Positions 1-8,398 of a stretch of 19,779 bases of DNA are shown piece after piece. The stretch lies in contig JASANZ010001857.1 of NCBI GenBank assembly GCA_030849805.1, positions 1-19,779 on the forward strand. Direction: 5' to 3'. The position numbers and the translations under genes were made by a program. The notes beneath the pieces are model-generated. The model searched no databases. It was not told where the DNA came from and worked only from the letters and a program-made list of their open reading frames with translations. Positions within the stretch are counted from its first letter, which is position 1. Every line of letters starts with the position of its first letter. This DNA comes from Sergeia podlipaevii (Eukaryota > Euglenozoa > Kinetoplastea > Trypanosomatida > Trypanosomatidae).

Positions 1-1548
1 TCTGTTATTCTTGCTTGCGCGCGTATCGGCGCCGTCGTGACCGTTGTCTTTGCTGGGTTCTCTTCTCAAGCTCTTGCCACACGTCTGTTCGATGCTAAAG
101 CCTCACTACTCATCACTGCTGATGCTTCTTCTCGTGGAGAGAAGCCAATCCTTTTGAAGCAGATCTCTGACCAGGCGCTTGAGGACTGCGCGCTTCTTGG
201 CCTCACGACCTCGTGCCTAGTGTACGAGAACTTCCAGAAGCGACATTGCACGATGAAGCCAGGACGCGACACGTGGTACAGTGATGCAGAGCAGAAGCTG
301 ACCGCTGAGCAGCGCAGCGTGTGCCCACTGGAGTGGATGGAAGCGGAGGACCTTCTCTTCATGCTCTATACCTCTGGCAGCACCGGCAAGCCAAAGGCCA
401 TTATGCACACCACGGCCGGGTACATGGTGTACGCCTCCACCACCTTCAAGTACTCCTTTGACTACCACCCAGAGGACGTGTACTTCTGCACTGCCGATAT
501 CGGGTGGATTACAGGTCACAGTTACGTTGTGTATGGCCCTATGACAAGGTGCGCTACCTCTGTGCTTTTTGAAGGAGTGCCTAACTTCCCCACCCCTTCA
601 CGCTGGTGGGAGCTTGTCGAGAAGTACAAGGTATCTATCTTTTACACCGCCCCCACTGCGATCCGCTCCTTGATGCAGGTGGACACGAGTTATGTCACCA
701 AGTGCGACCGCAGCTCTCTGCGCGTGCTAGGCTCTGTTGGTGAGCCCATTAATGTGGAGGCTTGGCGCTGGTTCCATGACGTTGTCGCGGATGGCCACGC
801 CGACCTCTCTGACACGTGGTGGCAGACAGAGACAGGCGGGCACATGATCACGCCCATGCCGGGGTGCACCCCACAGAAACCTGGCTGCGCCTCTCTACCC
901 TTCTTTGGCATTGAGCCTGTCATCCTGGATCCTCTGAAACTAACGGAAAAGACAGGTGCTGCGGAGGGTCTTCTCGCGATCCGCAACCCATGGCCCGGCA
1001 TCTGCCGCACTATTTGCGACGATCACGCCCGCTACGAGGCTTCCTACTTCAACGTGGATGGCTTCTATATGACCGGCGATGGTGCGCGCAGGGACGCAGA
1101 CGGCTACATTTGGATCACTGGCCGTGTGGACGATGTGCTGAACGTCAGTGGTCACCGCATCGGCACCAGCGAGATCGAAGATGCCGTGAATGCACATGCG
1201 TCCGTTGTGGAGAGTGCGGTGGTTGGCGTACCGCATGACGTGAAAGGTGAGAGCATCTATGTTTTCCTGACGTTTCATGAAGGCACCAAGATCACTAAGG
1301 AACTACTAGACGATGTCAAGGCAACGGTGCGCAAGGTCATTGGTCCTCTTGCCACCCCTGATTTTTTGCATCCTGCTCAAGCCGGTCTGCCCAAGACACG
1401 CTCTGGCAAGATTGTACGACGTGTGCTGCGTAAGCTGGCGGTGAAGAAGGACGACGACCTCGGCGATTTGTCAACTCTGGCAAACCCAGCTGTGGTGGCT
1501 GCACTCATTAATGCGCGCACCGAGTGGGTGGACAAGAAGAAGCAATAA
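1..1548 (+). CDS. ACS: Acetyl-CoA synthetase (AMP-forming), 5' end outside window
   Basis: The enzyme makes acetyl-CoA from acetate, ATP and CoA through an acetyl-AMP intermediate. The frame is open from base 1 and reads into the window as SVILACARIGAVVTVVFAG, a conserved stretch of the family, so the GTG at 37 is an internal valine and not a start. Bacterial homologues have about 650 residues; 515 are seen here, so roughly 140-150 N-terminal residues are missing. Visible motifs: the phosphate-binding YTSGSTGKPK (nt 367-396), the TWWQTETGG motif (814-840), whose second Trp limits the pocket to acetate in this family, the hinge and A8 region from YMTGDGARRD to GHRIGTSEIE (1066-1182), and LPKTRSGKIVRR near the end, with the catalytic lysine, a known acetylation target in homologues, at codon 1408-1410. 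All key residues are intact. The end at TAA 1546-1548 matches the usual family end. Its mRNA would have a long or undefined 3' UTR. In trypanosomatids the enzyme supplies acetyl-CoA for lipid synthesis, usually from the cytosol; location cannot be judged without the N-terminus. Confidence 0.96.
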   Translation, partial: SVILACARIGAVVTVVFAGFSSQALATRLFDAKASLLITADASSRGEKPILLKQISDQALEDCALLGLTTSCLVYENFQKRHCTMKPGRDTWYSDAEQKLTAEQRSVCPLEWMEAEDLLFMLYTSGSTGKPKAIMHTTAGYMVYASTTFKYSFDYHPEDVYFCTADIGWITGHSYVVYGPMTRCATSVLFEGVPNFPTPSRWWELVEKYKVSIFYTAPTAIRSLMQVDTSYVTKCDRSSLRVLGSVGEPINVEAWRWFHDVVADGHADLSDTWWQTETGGHMITPMPGCTPQKPGCASLPFFGIEPVILDPLKLTEKTGAAEGLLAIRNPWPGICRTICDDHARYEASYFNVDGFYMTGDGARRDADGYIWITGRVDDVLNVSGHRIGTSEIEDAVNAHASVVESAVVGVPHDVKGESIYVFLTFHEGTKITKELLDDVKATVRKVIGPLATPDFLHPAQAGLPKTRSGKIVRRVLRKLAVKKDDDLGDLSTLANPAVVAALINARTEWVDKKKQ

Positions 1549-2844
1549 GAAGAAGAAGAAAGAAAAAAAAAAATGCCCTTTCTGTTCAGGAAAGTTATTA
1601 TTTTCTGCTCTTGAAGAGCTTTTCCCCCCCTCCCTTTTAAAGGCTCTTTTTTATTGTTCTCTTTTTTTATCTTGTGAATAATGAAGAGGGGAAAGGATGA
1701 ACATGGCATATCTTGTATATACTTTGAGCATGAAAAGAACAAGAAAAGAAAAGAAAGAAGCCAATAAAGTAATAAATGGTAAAATGGAGGACTTTAGTGG
1801 TATTATAAGGAAACGTTTCGTGCACGCACACAAACACCCACAAACGCACAAACAAATATATGCATGACAGAAAGAAAAGAATTGTTTGGCGTGGGCACCC
1901 CTTTCAGCAGTATTTTCAGCTTTTTATTCTCATCTTTTTTTTTTTTTTTTATCGTTAGTGTTTTTTTTTTTCCTTTTATATATATATAAATTTTCTGTTT
2001 GCAGACACACGAGGTCTTTTGCTGAGAGAGAGTTGTGACTCCTTTTTTTTTTATGTGACTTAAGAAGTAGAGAAGAAGAGGGAGTGTTGTTTCTATCACC
2101 ATTATAATCTTTTTTATTGTTATTTTTTCCCGTCTTTTTTTTTAAAAAAAATAGTTTGGAGGATGGAGAGAGAGAGAGAGAGAGGGAAAGGTATCAGTTT
2201 TTTCGTGCGTACGTACTTTTGCGCTAGAAGCAACAGTTGTACATCACAGTTTGCGTTATTCTATGGGCAACTGATTTAACAAAAAAGAAAAACAATCCTT
2301 CCCTTTATGTTTATTTTATATATCTATATCTACATATATTGAAACAACAACAACAAAAGCAACATTCGCACATACGTGTGTATCTCTATATGCCCAGCAG
2401 AAAGAGGTCAATATCTCTTTCTGCATGCCACAATCCATAAGCGCATACCACACGTTGGCATTTAAGGGAAAAGTCAGGCGGGGGGCAAAGCAAACTGTGG
2501 GAGAGAAAAAGAGACATATATATAGATAGACAGAGAGAGAGAAAGCGAAACGCTGATTATAACCAACGTTTGTTGTAACACGGCTAACTTGTGTTTCCTT
2601 TTTACATTGTCTCTTCATCCAATATATATGTTTGAATGTATCTATGTAGTAGTAGTATTGTTTTTCACACTCTTTTTTTTCTACTAAGGCGTTTGTGTCT
2701 GTGCGTGTATGTCTTCTTTTTTCTCTTTTTTTATTCTTGACGCTGTTGTCGCCGGCCTCTACGCATCTATATATATATATATTTTTGGAAAGGGATATTG
2801 CGAAGCTTTCTCTCTCCTCTGACCTCCCGTCACCGCAGATCGAT

Positions 2845-2979
2845 CTTTTTTTTTTGTCTTTCTTTCTTTCTTTCTTCCTGTATTTCTGTTTTTTGTCCTC
2901 TTCTCCGTGCCCCTCTGTTGGTGCTGTTTTTTTTCCCCCTTTTTCTATTTCTGATCATGCACACACATATACCGAAAAG
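2845..2979 (+). promoter_or_regulatory. Orphan splice-acceptor-like pyrimidine tract
   Basis: About 108 bases (2845-2952) are almost entirely T and C, with TTTC repeats near 2857-2874. The first AG after the tract is at 2978-2979. The next ATG (2995) opens a frame of only three codons, so no protein gene follows. It could be the acceptor of a noncoding trans-spliced transcript, a signal that directs polyadenylation upstream, or plain low complexity. Confidence 0.4.
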
Positions 2980-3403
2980 AAGGACACGGGACGTATGCAT
3001 GCGTGAGCATGCGCAGCTATCGCAGCTTCTTGGATGTATTTCATTTGCTTTTTTCATCATATCGGAACGGTTTGTTATGTTGTTATATTTTCCTTGCCTG
3101 CTTGATACCTGAAACACACGCCTCTCTGCCTCCTGTGGTTCCCCCTCCCTCTTGTTGCCAAAATGCATGGAAAATAGACAATCTTTGAGTTTTTTTCCCG
3201 TCACCACCAGAATCTACAGAACACATTTTTTTTTTTTTACGTTGGAAACGCTTCTGACTGTAGTTTTTTCTTTTTGCGAAACATAAATAGGGGAAAAATG
3301 AAACGCAGAAAAAAAAATGAGGTCAGCAATGCGTGTATATGTTACTGTCGCAAAATTGTAACAAAACAACAAAGACGTCCCTATCAACACTATGGAATTG
3401 TGT

Positions 3404-3433
3404 GAGGAGGAGGAGGAGGAGGAAGAAGAAGAC
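3404..3433 (+). repeat. GAG/GAA trinucleotide repeat
   Basis: Six GAG units (3404-3421) are followed by GAA units to about 3433. The repeat lies in the long spacer and is not part of a supported gene; the reverse-strand frame through it would give only a serine run. Confidence 0.8.
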
Positions 3434-3540
3434 AAAAAAGTGTGAAAAATGTAAAAATAAATAAATAACGAGAATTGGTGAGAAAGGAAGTAGAAGAACT
3501 ATTATACTTCAGCAAGACTCTCGATATTGTGCCACTGAAT

Positions 3541-3544
<4 letters not shown>

Positions 3545-3570
<26 letters not shown>
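3545..3570 (+). repeat. (AG)13 microsatellite
   Basis: Thirteen perfect AG units lie in the long spacer. An identical-length (AG)13 tract recurs at 17655-17680. Confidence 0.9.
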
Positions 3571-3571
<1 letters not shown>

Positions 3572-3796
3572 TGGGAAGAAAGAAAGAAAGCATCGTGAAG
3601 TACCAGTTTTCAACGAAAAAAACGGCACTTTTCTTCTTTCAATTTTTTTTTTTGTGGTGAGTGGTGGAGGAGAGAGTATGCTGGCGTAATTGAGAAATGT
3701 AGAAGAAAAAAAATATGTGGGCAGAGCTTATTATTATTATGTTAATCTCAGGCGCAACGACGATTGAGAAATACAAAAAAATATAATTCACATGCT

Positions 3797-3882
3797 GTTT
3801 TTTTTCTTTTCATTCTTTTTCAATTCTTCTGTTGCGATTTTTTTTTTGTCTTACTATCTCTTCTCTCAACCTCTTTCTTTAG
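3797..3882 (+). promoter_or_regulatory. Orphan splice-acceptor-like tract, followed by small hairpin
   Basis: A T/C-rich stretch ends in CTCTTTCTTTAG, with the AG at 3881-3882, which is as good an acceptor as any before the real genes. Just after it lies a short inverted repeat, GTACG (3884-3888) with CGTAC (3897-3901). The first ATG (3923) opens a 19-codon basic frame ending at TAA 3980-3982. No recognisable gene follows, so a noncoding transcript or a chance tract are both possible. Confidence 0.4.
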
Positions 3883-5385
3883 TGTACGTGGTTAATCGTA
3901 CGGTTTTTGTGCCTTGGGTTGCATGAACAGTAAACAAAGAAGAGCGAAAGAAAAGAAAAATATGAAGAGGAAATTAAGATAAGGGAGGAATATGGCTAGA
4001 CACTCTTGAGTGTCATTGAGCTGCAGCTTCATTATTAAAAAAAGAAATGGTAGAAAGAGGAAAAAAAAGTAAATACCAGAGGGGGATACGAAATACTTTT
4101 CCTCAATATTACTGTTTTCTTTCGTCTTTGGCTCCTTCTCACTTTGTCTTCCGGGGATACATTTTAATACTGTGCAATGGCACTTTTCTTTATACGGATT
4201 GACAGTAGGGAGGTGGGTAGGTGTGTGTGTGTGTGCTTTTTTTTTTTGGTTTGTTTAGCACGCTCTCTCTTTTATGTTCAAGTTTGATTCTACTTACCTG
4301 GATATGGAATGATGAATAAGTGGCAGATTCTATTTGACCAAAAATGAATATTCATGCTCACATACACACGGTAGAAGGTCCAAAACAATAATAATGAAAG
4401 CAAAAAAAGGATGATTGAAAAGATGGCTTTGTGCGAGTCCGCATTTTTTTTCTTCCTCTATTTTGTATATGTATGTATAGGCGTGCTGCCAGCAACTGAG
4501 AGAAGAAAGATTTTTTTTTTTTTTAAGCGCAAGACAGAGAGAGAGAGAGGACCACAAAAGGTGGTGCTTTTTGTGCCCACTGTAGAGGACTGAGTGCACA
4601 ACGCTGAAGAAGGGATCTTAGTGGATAGATGATGCTGCTCCTCCATATATATATAAATGTGGGACGGGGAGAAACATACGCACGACTTGTTGCGGCTTTT
4701 GTAAATGTTTTTCCTTTTTTTTGTTCTCTCAACTTTTTTTGTTGTTGTATTTGCTGTATCAGAGAAAGCGAGTGTATTCATATACACCATTAACTAACTA
4801 ACTAAAAAAAAAAGAAGCTGTGCGGCGATCAGCCGAGGGCTTTTTTTTTTACATATACATATATGTGTGTGTTTATATATATATGTATTTTTTGTATGCG
4901 TGTTACTTTTGCGATTATATTCTAAAGTTTATCTATTAATATTTATTTATATATATATTTTTTCCTTCCGTTTACAATATATATATATATTTTAAAGTTG
5001 AAAATCAACAACACAGAGGGGCATATATATATATATGCGTGTGTGTATATCCTTGTTAGAGAACACGTATCGGTTGGCCAGCTTTTGCCTAGGGTGCCGT
5101 TTTTTTTCTTTCTTTCTTTCGTTCTTGCATGTATTAGTTTGCTTTTGCGCCTGAATATTGTCACTTTTTTTTGTTGTTTTTGTGCCTTTTCCTTTTATTT
5201 TCTTGCGTTTTTATTGTTTTCTACCTTTGAAGCGAATCAATTAGAATTTTAAAACGTACATATTGTAGGATAGAGTTCTGCTAGCATTTTTTTTGTTAAG
5301 GAAAATAGGTGGAGGATCCATTTAGTAGTTCTATTGTGTCGGGACGTCATTTTACAAATATAATATTGTAAATCAGTAACCACAT

Positions 5386-5430
5386 CTCTTATTTTTTTTC
5401 TTTCTTTTATTTTCATCCTTTCTTACGAAG
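5386..5430 (+). promoter_or_regulatory. Predicted spliced-leader acceptor of the CHCH gene
   Basis: A pyrimidine tract of about 39 bases (5386-5424) is followed by the first AG at 5429-5430. The ATG is at 5437, which would leave only six bases of genomic 5' UTR after the spliced leader. The upstream AG at 5374-5375 lies before the tract and is a weaker choice. Confidence 0.6.
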
Positions 5431-5436
5431 CACGCC

Positions 5437-5778
5437 ATGGGGATAGAAACCTGGAAGACTTTCCCAAAGATTCTATCAGAGTACCCCAAGCATGGGGTAC
5501 CGCTGCCTTGCTCAGATCAAAATCCTCAACTGAAGTGTCCTGAGACCCGCTGGGCACGCGACTTTTGTCTTGCTCAAGGAGGTAGCTGTGAGTACAAAAT
5601 CGAAGCTCACTTCGACTGTTTAGAGCAGTACTACCCTCATGAGAAGGTTGATATTCTGCGCAGGAACTTTAAACCCAACACATTAGATTATCCGACTTCT
5701 GATACGTATATTAGATACCGCCATCACTATATTGGAGCTGCATGGATGGGTAAGAACGGTTGGGAGGGAACTTGTTAA
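5437..5778 (+). CDS. Small twin CX9C (CHCH-type) protein, probably mitochondrial
   Basis: The 113-residue protein carries a twin CX9C pattern: C34-X9-C44, six residues, then C51-X9-C61, with extra cysteines at 25 and 113. This is the signature of the CHCH helix-turn-helix fold, held by two disulfides. Such proteins usually sit in the mitochondrial intermembrane space as small respiratory complex subunits, assembly factors or copper chaperones. No cleavable presequence is visible, which is normal for the class. The C-terminal half (about 62-113) is rich in Tyr, His, Trp and Arg and has no recognised domain. The ATG at 5437 is the first after the predicted splice site, and the frame upstream closes at TAA 5377-5379, so there is little room for a longer start. 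A complex I or complex IV accessory subunit would fit the size and motif, but I cannot name the orthologue. The presence of a gene here is well supported; the fold is inferred from cysteine spacing only. Confidence 0.8.
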   Translation: MGIETWKTFPKILSEYPKHGVPLPCSDQNPQLKCPETRWARDFCLAQGGSCEYKIEAHFDCLEQYYPHEKVDILRRNFKPNTLDYPTSDTYIRYRHHYIGAAWMGKNGWEGTC

Positions 5779-7069
5779 GAAGACTTAGAAAGGTAAAAAA
5801 AAGTAGAGGTAGGCGAGAATCGTAATATAAAAAAGCAATAAATAGAGAGAAGAGAGGGGAACGTAAAGTTGCGAATGGAAATTCACACATCAAGGAAAGA
5901 GAGAGATACATATTTTTATGTTTGTGTGTGTCTCATTCGAGTTTAGTACTCTTTCTCTCTTCCTCTGTCCGTGTAGCTCTGCATTTTTTTTTTGAATTAT
6001 TATTATTATTGTTGTTGTTATAATTTTGCCTTTTGCTAGGAACAGGAATAAGGGGAAAAGCATTTTAACGGGGGGATATGCAAGCCTTCTTCTCATTATT
6101 GTTTTTGCACTCGACGCGCCATAAAGTACATATTTTTGCCCATATATATCTATCTCATTCGTAAACAATGTTTGCTGCTGTTTGGTAAGTTTTTTTTTGT
6201 AGGTGTTATCGGTAAAAGTGTTTTTTTTTTGCCCTTCTCTCCTTATCTTGAGTGGACGAAGAGAAAATAAAATGAAACGAGGAAGAGCAAAAAAAAAATA
6301 TGGGTGCCAGTTTAAAGTGTATGTGAGCGGTATTTCTCTATTTGACGTCACAGATGCGACGCATTTTTGCGCTGAAATTGCTCATATATATATTTATTTC
6401 TGGCCTATATGGATACTTTTTTTGATAGCACATGTAGAAGTGTTTGTTTGTGTATGCGCACGTTTAGTGTATACTTTAGCATAGATGTAATTAGTATTCT
6501 CATTCATTAGTCAGCAGAGGTGTAGTCTCTTTTTTTTCTTTTTTTTTTCTTGTATCTGTGAAGGTAAACAGAGAATAGGCACTTACAGTGGTGAAGTTCA
6601 AGACAAAGACGACCAACAACAACATCAAAAAACAAAAAAAAAGAAGAAGAAAAGTAGTAAAATGAAAAAGTGGACGTGTAGGTGACTAGAGAAAATACTC
6701 GTTGAATACAACAAAACAATTTTGTAGTGCTGTTTTGTAGGGTATATGCGATTCCCCTTTAAGCCGATTATATATGTTACCCCTTTTTTTTATTATTATT
6801 ATTTCATTACTCATGCTTCTACCCCATCCTTTTTCTGCGTTATTTGCTGGTATCACTTCCTTTCTTTTCTCTGTTTCTTTCTCTTCTTCACAATAAACTT
6901 CACATATTTATGTAAAAATATATATAAATATACATACATACAAGGATTTTTTTTAAAAAATAATATTCAAACAGTTGTTACCGTATATAATATATATCCA
7001 TTATTCGTTTCTATAATTACCAATAACGTACACACATAGAGAAAACGATATCGATAAGAAAAGGAAAGC
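5779..7069. other. Spacer between CHCH and thiolase genes
   Basis: The 1.3 kb spacer starts purine-rich after the TAA stop, then passes through TA, TTA and GTT repeats and poly-T runs, and becomes pyrimidine-rich near 6781-6890. Open frames here are low in complexity and I see no gene or RNA gene. Confidence 0.75.
6854..6944 (+). promoter_or_regulatory. Predicted spliced-leader acceptor of the thiolase gene
   Basis: The tract at 6854-6889 is rich in T and C. The first AG after it is at 6943-6944, 54 bases further on. The resulting 5' UTR of about 125 bases contains no ATG, so 7070 is the first start codon. Confidence 0.55.
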
Positions 7070-8398
7070 ATGTTCCGTCGCAACACTTCTCAACTCACCG
7101 CGGCCTCTCGCGTCTTCATCTTAGGAGGTCACGTTACCCCCTTTGTTGGGAAGGGTAGCCCTCTCTTCATCGACAAGAAGCACCCCGACTTTGGCAAGAA
7201 GGAAAATAAGTCTCTTGGGGATATCCTCACAGACACCGTCACGGCCACAATAAGCAACTCCCCAATTGCAGGCAAGGCAGAGCTGGTGGATTTCATTGCG
7301 GTCGGCAACTTCCTCGGCGAGCTCTTTTCCAACCAGGGACATTTGGGCCCCGCAGCCATCGGTGCCATGACCTACGGCCAGCCGGACGGGAAGCAGAACC
7401 CTCTGCTGTACAAGCTTGCTCTGCGTGTGGAGGGTGCTTGCGCCTCTGGCGGTCTCGCGATAATGAGCGCATACAACTCTCTGCTTGCCGGTACCTCTGA
7501 CATTGCCATGGCGGTCGGTCTTGAGGTGCAGACTACAGCTTCTCCGCGCGTCGGTGGCGACTACCTGGCGCGGGCCGCGGACTACAAGCGTCAGCGCGAC
7601 ATTGACGACTTCACGTTTCCCTGTCTTTTTGCTAAGCGCATGCAGTACATCGTGGAGAAGAACCACTTCACCATGGAGGACACTGCCCGCGTTGCCGTCA
7701 AGGCTTATAGCAACGGCAACAAGAACCCCCTTGCACACATGCACACTCGCAAGCTGTCCTTTGAGGATTGCAACACGGAGAGCCCTCAGAACGTGAAGTT
7801 CCTTGGCAACCCTAAATACAAGCCTTTCCTTCGTACAACGGACTGCTCTCAGGTCAGCGATGGCGGTGCTGGCGTGCTCCTCGCCGGCGAGGCAGGCTTG
7901 AAGAAGCTCGGCATCAGCGCTACAGACCCTCGCCTGGTGGAGATTGGCGCTCTTGCCTGTGTCACGGGCAATCTCTACGAGGACCCTGTTGATGCCACCC
8001 GCATGCAGACCTCACACCGTGCAGCACAGACTGCCCTTGAGCGCGCTGGTGTAAAGCCCGGCGAGCTGCAGGTAGCAGAGGTGCACGACTGCTTCACAAT
8101 TGCTGAGCTGCTCATGTACGAGGCACTTGGTATTGCCGAGTACGGCAAGGGGAAGGATCTCATCCGCAACGGCGATACCTGCCTTGATGGTCGTATTCCC
8201 GTCAACACCGGCGGCGGCCTTCTTTGTTTTGGCCATCCTGTTGGCGCGACCGGCGTAAAGCAGATCATGGAGGTGTACCGCCAGATGAAGGGTATGTGCG
8301 GTGAGTATCAGCTGAAGAAGATTCCCGCTCTTGGTGCGACGCTCAACATGGGTGGTGATGACAAGACTGCGGTATCCATGGTGCTACGGAACATTTAA
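7070..8398 (+). CDS. SLP: SCP2-thiolase-like protein (SLP), probably mitochondrial
   Basis: This 442-residue protein belongs to the SCP2 branch of the thiolases, which cleave 3-ketoacyl-CoA with CoA or run the reverse condensation. It has the nucleophile loop EGACASGG with Cys124 (CxS), the HDCF loop at 339-342 typical of the SCP2 branch, with its own catalytic cysteine, and GHP at 388-390 with the catalytic histidine. The final glycine loop is NMGG (426-429) in place of the CxG of classical thiolases, again as in SCP2 thiolases. It ends at the thiolase fold and lacks the sterol-carrier domain fused in animal SCP2. The N-terminus, MFRRNTSQLTAASRVF, is basic, hydroxylated and free of acidic residues, which suggests a mitochondrial presequence. 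The end, LRNI, is not a PTS1 peroxisomal or glycosomal signal. Trypanosomatids are known to have both an SCP2-thiolase and an SLP; the single-domain form with a presequence points to SLP, but I cannot exclude the other. Activity is likely because all three catalytic loops are present. Confidence 0.9.
   Translation: MFRRNTSQLTAASRVFILGGHVTPFVGKGSPLFIDKKHPDFGKKENKSLGDILTDTVTATISNSPIAGKAELVDFIAVGNFLGELFSNQGHLGPAAIGAMTYGQPDGKQNPLLYKLALRVEGACASGGLAIMSAYNSLLAGTSDIAMAVGLEVQTTASPRVGGDYLARAADYKRQRDIDDFTFPCLFAKRMQYIVEKNHFTMEDTARVAVKAYSNGNKNPLAHMHTRKLSFEDCNTESPQNVKFLGNPKYKPFLRTTDCSQVSDGGAGVLLAGEAGLKKLGISATDPRLVEIGALACVTGNLYEDPVDATRMQTSHRAAQTALERAGVKPGELQVAEVHDCFTIAELLMYEALGIAEYGKGKDLIRNGDTCLDGRIPVNTGGGLLCFGHPVGATGVKQIMEVYRQMKGMCGEYQLKKIPALGATLNMGGDDKTAVSMVLRNI

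Larger units (their letters stand above)
1549..5436. other. 3.9 kb AT-rich spacer without a convincing gene
   Basis: This is the longest gene-free stretch in the window. It begins with a purine-rich run directly after the synthetase stop and continues as homopolymers of A or T, TA runs, GA and GAG repeats and long pyrimidine tracts. Open frames of 60-125 codons occur on both strands but translate to strings of K, F, L, S, Y, I or H without domains, and their base composition matches the spacer, not the genes. I saw no tRNA T-arm or other RNA gene signature. Three pyrimidine tract plus AG sites stand out: 2845-2979, 3797-3882, and 5386-5430; only the last leads to a recognisable gene. Confidence 0.75.

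Noticed and set aside
37..39. GTG at 37 as start of the acetyl-CoA synthetase
   Set aside because: The same frame is open to base 1 and the upstream residues match the family, so the gene enters from outside the window.
2830..3207. 125-codon - strand frame in the long spacer
   Set aside because: It is largely Lys/Arg/Glu runs from the reverse of the pyrimidine tract, with no domain.
1549..5436. Long spacer as a mobile element or retroposon remnant
   Set aside because: No reverse transcriptase or transposase fragment, long terminal repeat or target-site duplication could be seen.
7121..7744. 207-codon frame on the - strand
   Set aside because: It lies entirely inside the well-supported thiolase gene, has no recognisable domain, and follows from the codon bias of the gene.
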